This document shows, in pieces, positions 56,656-64,000 of a stretch of 64,000 nucleotides of DNA; position 1 is the first letter of the stretch, and every line of letters starts with the position of its first letter. Origin of the DNA: Abyssisolibacter fermentans. Lineage in GTDB: Bacteria > Bacillota > Clostridia > Tissierellales > MCWD3. The stretch spans positions 1-64,000 of the forward strand of contig NZ_LOHE01000067.1 in assembly GCF_001559865.1 (NCBI RefSeq). Reading direction: 5' to 3'. The position numbers and the translations under genes are program-made. Below the pieces are notes generated by a model. The model was not told the DNA's origin and did not search any database. It saw only the letters and a list, made by a program, of their open reading frames with translations.

Positions 56656-57909
56656 TTATAATATACTTGACATCATTGAATACTCATCCGATCCTACTCC
56701 GCCTATCATATGCTTCAGTTCACTATTTACAAAAACACCCCTTTTTAATGAATTTTTACCGTATTTGTCTCTTATTTTATCAACTACATTATCAAGTGCT
56801 GAATTTTTATCATGATTTTCTTTATTAAATATACTTAACTGTGAAAACTGTGCACTGCTTATATCACAAAGTCTTACAGTAAATTGTCTTAGTGGTATAC
56901 CATCCCATATTTCATCAAATATTTCTTTAGCTATCTCATATATCTCTATAGTAACATTAGTAGGAGTATAAATTTTCCTTTGATGACTTCTGTATGCAAA
57001 ATCACCATTCTTTATACCTACATATATTAAGCTAGTCTGCATGTTTGCTTTTCTCAATCTTTTTGATGCTGTTTCTATTAAACTTAAAATAATAAGATGA
57101 GCAGTTCTTCTATCACAAACATCAAAGCTTATTGTACTTCCATTACCTACACTTTTAAAAGGTATATCATCATTACTCCTAACTGGAGAAGCATCTCTTC
57201 CCCATGCATATTGATGTATTAATCTTCCATGTGATTTTAGAACGCTTGATATAAATTCATAATCACTATTTGCTAAATCTCCTATTGTCTGTATTCCTAT
57301 TTTGTTAAGCTTTTTTTTAGTCCTTCTTCCAACCATAAATAACTCTCCTACAGAAAGTGGCCAAAGTTTTTTAGATACTTCATGTGGGTATATGGTATCT
57401 ACTTTGTCAGGTTTATGAAGCTCACCTGCCATTTTAGCTAACAATTTATTTGTGGATATACCTATGTTCACTGTGAAACCAAGTTCTTTATATATCCTTT
57501 CCTTCATCTTATATGCAATATTTACAGCATCACCAAAGTAACCTTCGAGTCCCGTATAATCCATAAAGCATTCATCTATACTAAACACCTCTATCTTTGG
57601 TGAATATTCACTTAAAAGCTTTCTAAATGCTTTGCTACTTCTTACATATAAATCATAGTTAGGAGGAATTACTTTAAGATTTTTGCATTTTAATCTTGCT
57701 TCAAATAAGCTTTCTCCTGTTTTTATGCCCACTTTTTTTGCTGGAATTGATTTAGCTAGCACTATACCTCTTCTAGATGAAATATCTCCTCCTATAACAG
57801 CAGGTATGTCTCTGATATCCTCTTTTATGCCTATTTGCTTGTTGTATGCAGCCTGCCACGAAAGAAAAGCGCTGTTAACATCTATGTGCATAATAGTCCT
57901 AGAATTCAT
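56656..57909 (-). CDS. dinB: Y-family DNA polymerase (Pol IV/UmuC type)
   Basis: 417 aa, error-prone translesion polymerase. Palm residues in IMHIDVNSAFLSW (Asp) and EVFSIDECFMDYT (Asp-Glu), the finger motif SSRRGIVLAKSIPAKKVGI, and a little-finger domain from about 245 (RTAHLIILSLIETASKRLRK). ATG 57909 is chosen because GGAAGGG is eight bases upstream; the GTG at 57918 overlaps that site. A perfect LexA box lies 15 bases before the start. Confidence 0.95.
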   Translation of the reverse strand: MNSRTIMHIDVNSAFLSWQAAYNKQIGIKEDIRDIPAVIGGDISSRRGIVLAKSIPAKKVGIKTGESLFEARLKCKNLKVIPPNYDLYVRSSKAFRKLLSEYSPKIEVFSIDECFMDYTGLEGYFGDAVNIAYKMKERIYKELGFTVNIGISTNKLLAKMAGELHKPDKVDTIYPHEVSKKLWPLSVGELFMVGRRTKKKLNKIGIQTIGDLANSDYEFISSVLKSHGRLIHQYAWGRDASPVRSNDDIPFKSVGNGSTISFDVCDRRTAHLIILSLIETASKRLRKANMQTSLIYVGIKNGDFAYRSHQRKIYTPTNVTIEIYEIAKEIFDEIWDGIPLRQFTVRLCDISSAQFSQLSIFNKENHDKNSALDNVVDKIRDKYGKNSLKRGVFVNSELKHMIGGVGSDEYSMMSSIL

Positions 57910-57923
57910 AAAAATCACCCTTC

Positions 57924-57937
57924 CGAACGTGTGTTCG
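57924..57937. promoter_or_regulatory. LexA (SOS) box of dinB
   Basis: CGAACGTGTGTTCG, identical to the Firmicute consensus CGAACNNNNGTTCG. Confidence 0.92.
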
Positions 57938-58137
57938 TATTTATTATATCACTTTACTTCTTTTTTTAAAAGCATATTTAAAAAATTTTTTATTCTAAAA
58001 CAGTATATTTTTGGTATGTATATTTATTTGCTAAAAACAAAAGTATCCAACGTCGCGTTAATATTGATGCTCATATATTTTCTATTACCATCCTTTTAAG
58101 GCACATGGCTTATTATTTTGATTCAGTAGTGTAAAAA

Positions 58138-58650
58138 TTTTAGTGTAAGCGACCTCACACCAAATCATAGATTTGGATTCCCTGCTTTCTAACTCTTTGA
58201 CTCAGATACCCATTTTTTTATAATATATTTTTTGTCTATCTTTAATGTTTTTTATTTCTTAAATCATCAATCTGTAACTCCTACTCACTTCGTTCCTAGG
58301 AGTAAGCGACTCACACCAAATCATAGATTTGGGTTCTCTGCTTTCTTAATCTTTGCCTACATTGTTTTTGTATTATTTATTTTATTAATTTCCTTTTTAT
58401 TAGTCATTATATTAATCCTTCAAACTGTAACTCCTACTCACTTCGTTCCTATCAGTAAGCGACCTCACACCAAATCATAGATTTTGGTTCCCTGCTTTCT
58501 TAATCTTTGCCTACATTGTTTTTGTATTATTTATTTTATTAATTTCCTTTTTATTAGTCATTATATTAATCCTTCAAACTGTAACTCCTGCTCACTTCGT
58601 TCCTAGCAGTAAGCGACCTCACACCAAATCATAGATTTGGGTTCCCTGCT
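58138..58650. repeat. tandem 154-bp repeat plus flanking hairpin modules
   Basis: The block starting GTAACTCCTACTCACTTCGT occurs at 58274, 58427 and 58581 (spacing 153 and 154 bp); the last copy is cut short at about 58650. Each unit carries the hairpin ACTCCTA...TAGGAGT, then AAGCGACCTCACACCAAATC...GGGTTCCCTGCTT (the dispersed module, reverse strand) and a T-rich spacer. A fourth copy of the second hairpin stands at 58146. The rest of 57938-58775 has no gene. Confidence 0.9.
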
Positions 58651-58775
58651 TAAAAAAAATAAGCCTATAACAATTTCTTGATATAGACTTAAAACTAATA
58701 TACTAAATTAATAATAAACTAAGCTGTGACAAATGGCTTCACACTCATCACAGCTTATCAACATTTTTTAAGATT

Positions 58776-59039
58776 TTAAACAGCTTCTGCTTCTCTTTTT
58801 AACACTACTTGAAGTGCTGTTGCAAATTGGTCTGGACACGAAGTGGATTTAGGACCACATTTTATACCTTTCAATTTTTTAATAACATCTTCAATCTTCA
58901 TTCCATCTACTAGTCTAGCAACTGCTTGAAGATTTCCAGGGCATCCACCTACAAATGATACATTTTTTACAATTCCATTTTCTACAGTAAATGTGATTTG
59001 CTGTGAACATACTCCACTAGTTTTATAATTGTAAGTCAT
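58776..59039 (-). CDS. TSCPD domain protein (TIGR03905-like)
   Basis: 87 aa. YKTSGVCSQQITFTVENGIVKNVSFVGGCPGNLQAVARLVDGM and the C-terminal TSCPDQFA that names the domain; four Cys (VCS, GGCPG, IKCGP, TSCPD). The same module ends some class II ribonucleotide reductases, where it may bind a cluster or zinc. Stand-alone versions have unknown function. Confidence 0.9.
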   Translation of the reverse strand: MTYNYKTSGVCSQQITFTVENGIVKNVSFVGGCPGNLQAVARLVDGMKIEDVIKKLKGIKCGPKSTSCPDQFATALQVVLKREAEAV

Positions 59040-59135
59040 ATTAAAGTCAAACTCCTTTCTGTAAGTAACATTTAAACCAAATTATCATATAACTCCGATA
59101 ATTTGCTATATAGTTCTGAGTTATAAGAACAGAAC

Positions 59136-59179
59136 TTAAAACCCTGATTATTTATATAATTTGAATAATCTGGATTGAA
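59136..59179. repeat. minimal MITE-type palindrome E5
   Basis: TTAAAACCCTGATTATTTA, short loop, TGAATAATCTGGATTGAA: only the element ends, like E2. Confidence 0.5.
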
Positions 59180-59391
59180 TACTAATTTAGTGTGATTAAC
59201 ACGGATTTTATTATTATAACATATTTCCTATGTATATAAAAACCTTCTTTCACTATTAGTCTATGTAATAAGATTGCTTCGTGTACGCATTCTAATTATT
59301 TAAATTTTCACTATTTCAAAAAGAGAACTTTGCAACAGTTTTATTTTAACATGTATTAACAAAAAAGTCATTTATAAATCTTTAGTATTAA

Positions 59392-59680
59392 TTAAACCTG
59401 CTTATTCATATAACTCCCGAAAATATGATGTAAGCTCTGAATTAGAAAATTTCAGTGAATTCGAAAGCATACCGAGTTGATTCCCGCCATTTAATGAACT
59501 TCTTATAACAACGGAGGCAATTACGTAGTAATTGTAACACACCGTTTCAACGAGGCGGGGGATATCTTGTGCCTTGTTATAATCAAAAAACTATCTTGTT
59601 AATGAATCTCCTATTCAGTTCCACCAAATCAAGATTTGGATTCACTACTCATAATTTTCTATGAATAATTTGAGTTTAAT
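59392..59680. repeat. MITE-like element E6 (about 289 bp) with a nested repeat
   Basis: Left end TTAAACCTGCTTATTCATA, right end ATGAATAATTTGAGTTTAAT. Inside is an inverted copy of the E3/E4 module (GAATTAGAAAATTTCAGTGA...GCATACCGAGTTG). Nested at 59503-59582 is a TTATAACA...TTGTTATAA copy related to 35228-35312. No gene in 59040-59838. Confidence 0.6.
59503..59582. repeat. 80-bp TTATAACA repeat, second copy
   Basis: Starts TTATAACA, ends GCCTTGTTATAA and shares GAGG[CT]GGGG[GA]A[CT]ATCTTG with the copy before murI. It lies within E6, so it probably moved separately. Confidence 0.65.
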
Positions 59681-59838
59681 AACAGAATTTAGTTTATAAT
59701 TCTCTATGTGTTATGAAATACTAAAAATATTAATTATTATTTAAAACATCATATTAAAACTTTTCTTTTTTTTCCATAAGAAGTATAATACATTTAAGAA
59801 TAATTTTAGATACATATTAGTTTATGAGGAGTGATTAA

Positions 59839-61065
59839 ATGACAAATGTAGCAAAAAGGTTTTTAAAATATGCTAAAATCGATACCCAATCAGATGAAAA
59901 TTCAAAAACTTGTCCAAGTACACAAAAACAATTCAACCTTGCTAATGAATTGGTTAAAGAATTACAAGAATTAAATCTACAAGATATAAGTGTAGATGAA
60001 AACGGGTACGTTATGGCAATGCTTCCTTCAAATAGTAATGAAAAGCTTCCTTCAATAGGTTTTATAGCCCATATGGATACTAGTCCAGATATGTCAGGTG
60101 CTAATGTTAAACCTCAAATAATTGAAGGCTATGATGGTGAAGACATTATACTTAATTCTGATAAAAATATAATTCTATCTCCTGTGGATTTTCCTGCACT
60201 TAAAAATTATGTTGGAAAAACTTTAATTACTACTGATGGAACAACGTTACTAGGTGCTGATGATAAAGCTGGTGTAGCTGAAATTATGAGTGCTGTAGAA
60301 TACTTAATCCAAAATCCTAATATAAAACATGGTGACATAAAAATAGCATTTACACCAGATGAAGAAATTGGTGCAGGTGCTGATTTATTTGATGTTAAAA
60401 AATTCAATGCTGATTTTGCCTATACTGTTGATGGTGGACCAATAGGTGAGCTAGAATACGAAAACTTTAATGCGGCTGGCGTATCTGTTGAAATAAACGG
60501 AAGAAATATCCATCCTGGTTCAGCTAAGAACAAAATGATCAATGCTACTCTTATAGCTATGGAGTTAAATTCAATGCTTCCAGCAGATCAAAAACCTCAA
60601 TATACCGAAGGATACGAAGGCTTCTTCCATCTTATGGGGATTAAAGGAACTGTAGAGAATGCAGCGATGAAATTCATTATTAGAGATCATGATATGAATA
60701 AATTTGAAGAGAAAAAAGAGTTAATGAAAAATGTAGTAGAGTTCTTAAATAAAAAATATGGTGATAACACTGTAGAACTTAAGCTTAAAGATCAATATTA
60801 TAATATGAAAGAAAAAATTGAACCTGTTATGCATATTATAGAAACTGCTAAAAAAGCTATGGAAGAATGTGATGTTATTCCTTTGATTAGCCCTATCAGA
60901 GGAGGTACAGATGGCGCTAGATTGTCATTTATGGGATTACCTTGCCCTAACCTTTTCACTGGTGGTGAAAACTTTCATGGTAAATATGAATATGTATGTA
61001 TTGAATCTATGAATAAAGCTGTAGAAGTTATTCTTAAAATTATTGAGCTATATAGTAAAAATTAA
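59839..61065 (+). CDS. pepT: peptidase T (tripeptide aminopeptidase)
   Basis: 408 aa, M20B zinc peptidase cutting N-terminal residues from tripeptides. Metal ligands in GFIAHMDTSPD (His), LGADDKAGVAEI (Asp), FTPDEEIGAG (Glu-Glu), YTVDGGPIGELEYENF and the final ENFHGKYEYVC (His). Normal length. ATG follows GAGGAGTGATTAA. A terminator follows; the convergent neighbour is also an M20 peptidase. Confidence 0.96.
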   Translation: MTNVAKRFLKYAKIDTQSDENSKTCPSTQKQFNLANELVKELQELNLQDISVDENGYVMAMLPSNSNEKLPSIGFIAHMDTSPDMSGANVKPQIIEGYDGEDIILNSDKNIILSPVDFPALKNYVGKTLITTDGTTLLGADDKAGVAEIMSAVEYLIQNPNIKHGDIKIAFTPDEEIGAGADLFDVKKFNADFAYTVDGGPIGELEYENFNAAGVSVEINGRNIHPGSAKNKMINATLIAMELNSMLPADQKPQYTEGYEGFFHLMGIKGTVENAAMKFIIRDHDMNKFEEKKELMKNVVEFLNKKYGDNTVELKLKDQYYNMKEKIEPVMHIIETAKKAMEECDVIPLISPIRGGTDGARLSFMGLPCPNLFTGGENFHGKYEYVCIESMNKAVEVILKIIELYSKN

Positions 61066-61070
61066 CCTCA

Positions 61071-61116
61071 CTGTAGACAGTTTTTTTGGTTTTCCAATCC
61101 AAAGAAACTGTCTACT
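61071..61116. terminator. bidirectional terminator between pepT and rocB-like genes
   Basis: GTAGACAGTTTTTTTGG-TTTTCCAAT-CCAAAGAAACTGTCTAC, a long near-perfect stem. Confidence 0.85.
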
Positions 61117-61126
61117 AATGAGTATT

Positions 61127-62767
61127 CTACAAATTTAATACATAATCTACTGCTAATTTTATTAGTATAGGCGTTCTTTCTAATAAATCTTTTTTATATA
61201 CTCTCTCAGTAAATTTATGTAAATCTTTGCCCCAGGGTCCTATATTTATAACAGGAATGTTTAACTGCTTTAGTTCTTCTAATGGTATTGTATAAAACTT
61301 AGCCCATAGAGGCATATTAGGTGCAATATATGGTATTGTTTTGCTACTATCTAAAAGCCCTGTATAGCTCATATCTGATATCCCCATAAAATAATTCTTT
61401 TTTATATATTTTTCCTCCCAATTTTTAATTGCAAATTCATTAATTACTTCACTTAAGTCACTTACTTTATCTGTTATATTATTTAATTTGATATTATCTA
61501 CATGAGGATAATATGGTGGCGCAAATGATATCACTACTATTGGTGATAGATCATCTATATATTCTAATGTCTTTTGAATTAATACAAAACCACACTCTGG
61601 TAAATTTATATCATTTTTTCTTAACTTAATTTCTAGTTTTTTGACTTTTTCATCATATGCTGACAGAAAATCTTCTCTATGATTTTGTTTAGCTTCTTCA
61701 TATATTTCTTCAAAAGTCTTTACGTTTATTTTCCAATTAAGCGACTCATTTTCTTTATTAGTTAGTTCATTATATTTCTTATAACTATTTTGCAAATGCT
61801 TTATTGATTCTTCAAATGCATCTTCACACACTTTTTCTAATTGCTCTAAAATATCCTTTGGAGTTCTATTTAATGTAAGTATACTAAAGTACCCACCGGC
61901 TGTCTGGGGTATAGACACATCATATCTTTCTTTTTTGTCTCTAAAATAGATCCATGAAGGTGGCGGTGTTATTTCATCACCTTCAATGTCAGAAAAGTCT
62001 GTATTTACTTCTACCTTTTTAACTATTTCAGATAAAATCAAGCTAGGGTTTAAACCTTGATAGATATCACCTATATGTGTTTTTCTGCCTCTTACATATA
62101 TTTGAGGCATTATTTTGCCAACAGAACCTTCATATAGAATACCTGTATCATTCTTTTGCCTTTGATGTGGTTCAGAATTAATAAGTAAGCTATAGTTTAG
62201 ATTAAATTCATTTTTTAACTTAATTAAAAGCTTTATACCTTCCCTCATACCTAATGACAAATTTTCTTCATCTGGAACAGAAATATATAATAAATTTCCT
62301 TTAAAATCTTTTAATTTAGAGTATTCCTTTAGTAAATCAAGTTGTATAGCACCGCCCGCTTTCATATCACAGGTACCTCTTCCAAATATCCAATCATCAC
62401 TTTCTAAGTCATCTCTTACTTCTCTTGATATATCTATATCTTTTAATTTTTCTTTTATTTCTTCTATGTCATATGCATATTTTGCTAAAACTCCATAATC
62501 AAGAGAATCAACAACATCATGATGATTAATAAGAATAACTGTATCTTCACCATCACCTTTAACTAGCCCCCAAATTACAGCCCTATCAAAGTAATCTTCA
62601 TCTACTGATAATTTAAATTTCCCACAATATGACGGGTTTTGTTTAAAATAATCTATATTATGTATGTACGTATATATGTAATTTTCAACATCTTTTTCTA
62701 GCACTGTTCCAGTATCACTTTTTATTGCAACTAATTCTTTAAAAATGTTGTAAATATCATTTTTCAT
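61127..62767 (-). CDS. rocB: M20 family peptidase, RocB-like
   Basis: 546 aa, zinc hydrolase: ILINHHDVVDSLDYG (His-Asp), FGRGTCDMKAGGAIQ (Asp), SVPDEENLSLGMREG (Glu). The long form, with the PPYYPHVDNIKLN and NIGPWGKDLHKFTERV motifs, matches RocB of arginine degradation. No other roc gene is present. ATG follows GAGGAGGGGCATAT. Confidence 0.9.
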   Translation of the reverse strand: MKNDIYNIFKELVAIKSDTGTVLEKDVENYIYTYIHNIDYFKQNPSYCGKFKLSVDEDYFDRAVIWGLVKGDGEDTVILINHHDVVDSLDYGVLAKYAYDIEEIKEKLKDIDISREVRDDLESDDWIFGRGTCDMKAGGAIQLDLLKEYSKLKDFKGNLLYISVPDEENLSLGMREGIKLLIKLKNEFNLNYSLLINSEPHQRQKNDTGILYEGSVGKIMPQIYVRGRKTHIGDIYQGLNPSLILSEIVKKVEVNTDFSDIEGDEITPPPSWIYFRDKKERYDVSIPQTAGGYFSILTLNRTPKDILEQLEKVCEDAFEESIKHLQNSYKKYNELTNKENESLNWKINVKTFEEIYEEAKQNHREDFLSAYDEKVKKLEIKLRKNDINLPECGFVLIQKTLEYIDDLSPIVVISFAPPYYPHVDNIKLNNITDKVSDLSEVINEFAIKNWEEKYIKKNYFMGISDMSYTGLLDSSKTIPYIAPNMPLWAKFYTIPLEELKQLNIPVINIGPWGKDLHKFTERVYKKDLLERTPILIKLAVDYVLNL

Positions 62768-62957
62768 ATATGCCCCTCCTCACAGATATTACATATATTT
62801 ATTACTATTTTATTATATAATCACTATTTTAAAATTGATATATTTTTATTAATTATATTGATATATAATTTTAAGCAATTGTTGTTATTTTTTATATTTT
62901 AACTGTTCTAATGTTTTTATAACAATTTTCAAATAATTTATTAAAGAATGTGATAAA

Positions 62958-63089
62958 GTGAAAAATTCAAATAAAAAAGCAAATCTAAATTTAGAAGCTT
63001 ATGCTATTTATGTTTGCCGTCTATGCTTTTGCTAGGTTCAAGATGCACAAAGAAATGATTATTACCCATTGTATAAAACGCTACACTAA
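62958..63089 (+). pseudogene. possible interrupted Cys-rich small peptide ORF
   Basis: From GTG 62958: a stretch NKKANLNLEAYAIYVCRLCF-C, a TAG at 63033, then in the same frame VQDAQRNDYYPLYKTLH and TAA. LEAYA followed by close cysteines recalls RiPP-type precursor cores, but no ribosome site or maturation gene is present, so it may be chance. The rest of 62768-63353 holds only the hairpin below. Confidence 0.2.
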
Positions 63090-63160
63090 AAACTTCAAAT
63101 CTTAGTATAAGCTTTCAATTATTTTTTTGATTTACATATGATTACATTCATATGTATTTA

Positions 63161-63210
63161 AAAAGGTTATTGCATTACATAAATATTTAATGATGTAACA
63201 ACCTTTTTTC
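63161..63210. terminator. terminator-like hairpin before pepF
   Basis: AAAAGGTTATTGCATTACAT-loop-ATGATGTAACAACCTTTTTTC; a strong stem with a T-run on the plus strand. Confidence 0.65.
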
Positions 63211-63353
63211 TATTATATAAATACAATCTATTAAATTTTATTAATATTTTTGTGTTTTTGAGTATAATAATTATATGATTTAATTAAACCTATAACTTTT
63301 TTTAATACATTTCAATGAATCAGGTTAATACTATAAATTTAGGAGGAGATACA

Positions 63354-64000
63354 ATGGAAATGAGATGGAGTTTAAATGAGCTTTATTCATCTTTTGAATG
63401 TGATGAATTTAAAAATGACCTTGCAAAATGTAATGATATTATAGACACAATGATTAAATGGTCTAATGAAAACCTTCAAAATATTCAAAACCCAGCTAAA
63501 ACAATAAAAGACTATATGAACCTTGACATGGAATTTTCGACTATATTTGAAAGATTATTTAATTTCGCTAACTTAACTACAAGTGTAGATGCTAAAAACC
63601 AAACAGCATTAAATTATTGTGATAAATTAGATATAATGCTTACTAAACTAACAAAACCAAATGTTTTATTTGAAAAATATTTAGGTAATGTCAAAAATCT
63701 TGATGAAATAATAGCTTCAGATGATTTACTAAAAGAACATAGTTTTTATTTAAAAGAACTTGCAAATAAATCTAAATATTTATTAAGTGAAGAAGAAGAA
63801 ATAGCTATTTCTAAAATGAAAACTACAGGTTCAACTTCTTGGTCAAAGCTTCAAGATATACTAACTTCTAATTTGTTAGTTGATATAGAGTTAGATGGAG
63901 AACAAAAACATCTTCCTCTACCTGTAATCAGAAATCTTGCATATGATAAGGATCCAATAATAAGACAAAAAGCATATTCAGCTGAATTAAAAGCATATAA
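63354..64000 (+). CDS. pepF: oligoendopeptidase F, N-terminal part (cut by window edge)
   Basis: 215 codons visible, open at the window end. MEMRWSLNELYSSFECDEF then IFERLFNFANLTTSVDA and LLSEEEEIAISKMKTTGSTSWSKLQDILTSNL are the N-terminal marks of M3B zinc oligopeptidases. The HExxH site lies beyond the window. ATG follows AGGAGGAGATACA. Confidence 0.9.
   Translation, partial: MEMRWSLNELYSSFECDEFKNDLAKCNDIIDTMIKWSNENLQNIQNPAKTIKDYMNLDMEFSTIFERLFNFANLTTSVDAKNQTALNYCDKLDIMLTKLTKPNVLFEKYLGNVKNLDEIIASDDLLKEHSFYLKELANKSKYLLSEEEEIAISKMKTTGSTSWSKLQDILTSNLLVDIELDGEQKHLPLPVIRNLAYDKDPIIRQKAYSAELKAY

Noticed and set aside
58232-58480. 82-aa ORF in the tandem repeat
   Set aside because: It is a translation of the repeated non-coding hairpins; the repeated TPTHFVP and SKR pieces follow the DNA repeat.

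Overview
The window comes from a very AT-rich chromosome of a spore-forming anaerobic Clostridia-type Firmicute. Evidence for this is a GerA/GerC/GerB germinant-receptor operon, CotF-like coat proteins, a class III fructose-bisphosphatase, a sensory [FeFe]-hydrogenase, a giant 2-hydroxyacyl-CoA dehydratase activase, strong AGGAGG ribosome sites, and frequent TTG/GTG starts. I cannot name the genus from sequence alone. No rRNA, tRNA, CRISPR array, prophage or intact insertion sequence was seen.

Layout. 0.2-3.3 kb: minus-strand envelope/cofactor operon (an AcpS-NnrD fusion, a LolA-like lipoprotein, alanine racemase). 3.8-4.8 kb: two small unknown proteins. 5.1-7.6 kb: a ferrous-iron operon with FeoB split into separate GTPase and permease genes, a Cys-rich protein and FeoA, behind a Fur-box-like palindrome. 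8-13.6 kb: germinant receptor with two GerC subunits and a small D-like subunit. 14-16.8 kb: membrane proteins, a FAD oxidoreductase and a LysM protein. 16.8-17.8 kb: repeat-rich gap. 17.8-20.5 kb: RNA methyltransferase, cyclophilin, lipoprotein. 20.8-24.9 kb: heterodimeric ABC exporter behind an elaborate leader (30-codon peptide, two intrinsic terminators, further mini-ORFs). 25-34 kb: coat proteins, Fbp, Hsp20, antiporter, a PII-like protein, an unusual metal-binding-type lipoprotein homologue, a carboxyltransferase, Lrp. 34-38.6 kb: MurI and a hydrogenase-sensor module (2Fe-2S protein, HydS-like hydrogenase with PAS, PP2C phosphatase). 39.9-45.6 kb: a probable defence cassette (HEPN-STAND-TPR protein of about 1220 residues, a 69-residue protein, and a two-TM membrane protein). 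46-64 kb: dehydratase activase, second PII-like protein, PyrR-controlled pyrBI, GH18 spore-type glycosidase, VOC protein, LexA-controlled Y-family polymerase, TSCPD protein, PepT, RocB-like peptidase and the start of PepF.

Two themes run through the non-coding DNA. First, there is a family of short non-autonomous repeats with about 20-bp inverted ends (TTAAACCCTGATTATTCATA type). They carry interchangeable internal hairpin modules, some of which have expanded into tandem arrays. Second, there are several regulatory leaders readable from sequence: the ABC exporter attenuator, two PyrR loops before pyrBI, a Fur box before feo, and a perfect LexA box before dinB.

The best candidates for something new are the HEPN-STAND cassette (39.9-45.6 kb) and the multi-peptide leader of the ABC exporter, whose first gene has an in-frame stop at codon 6.
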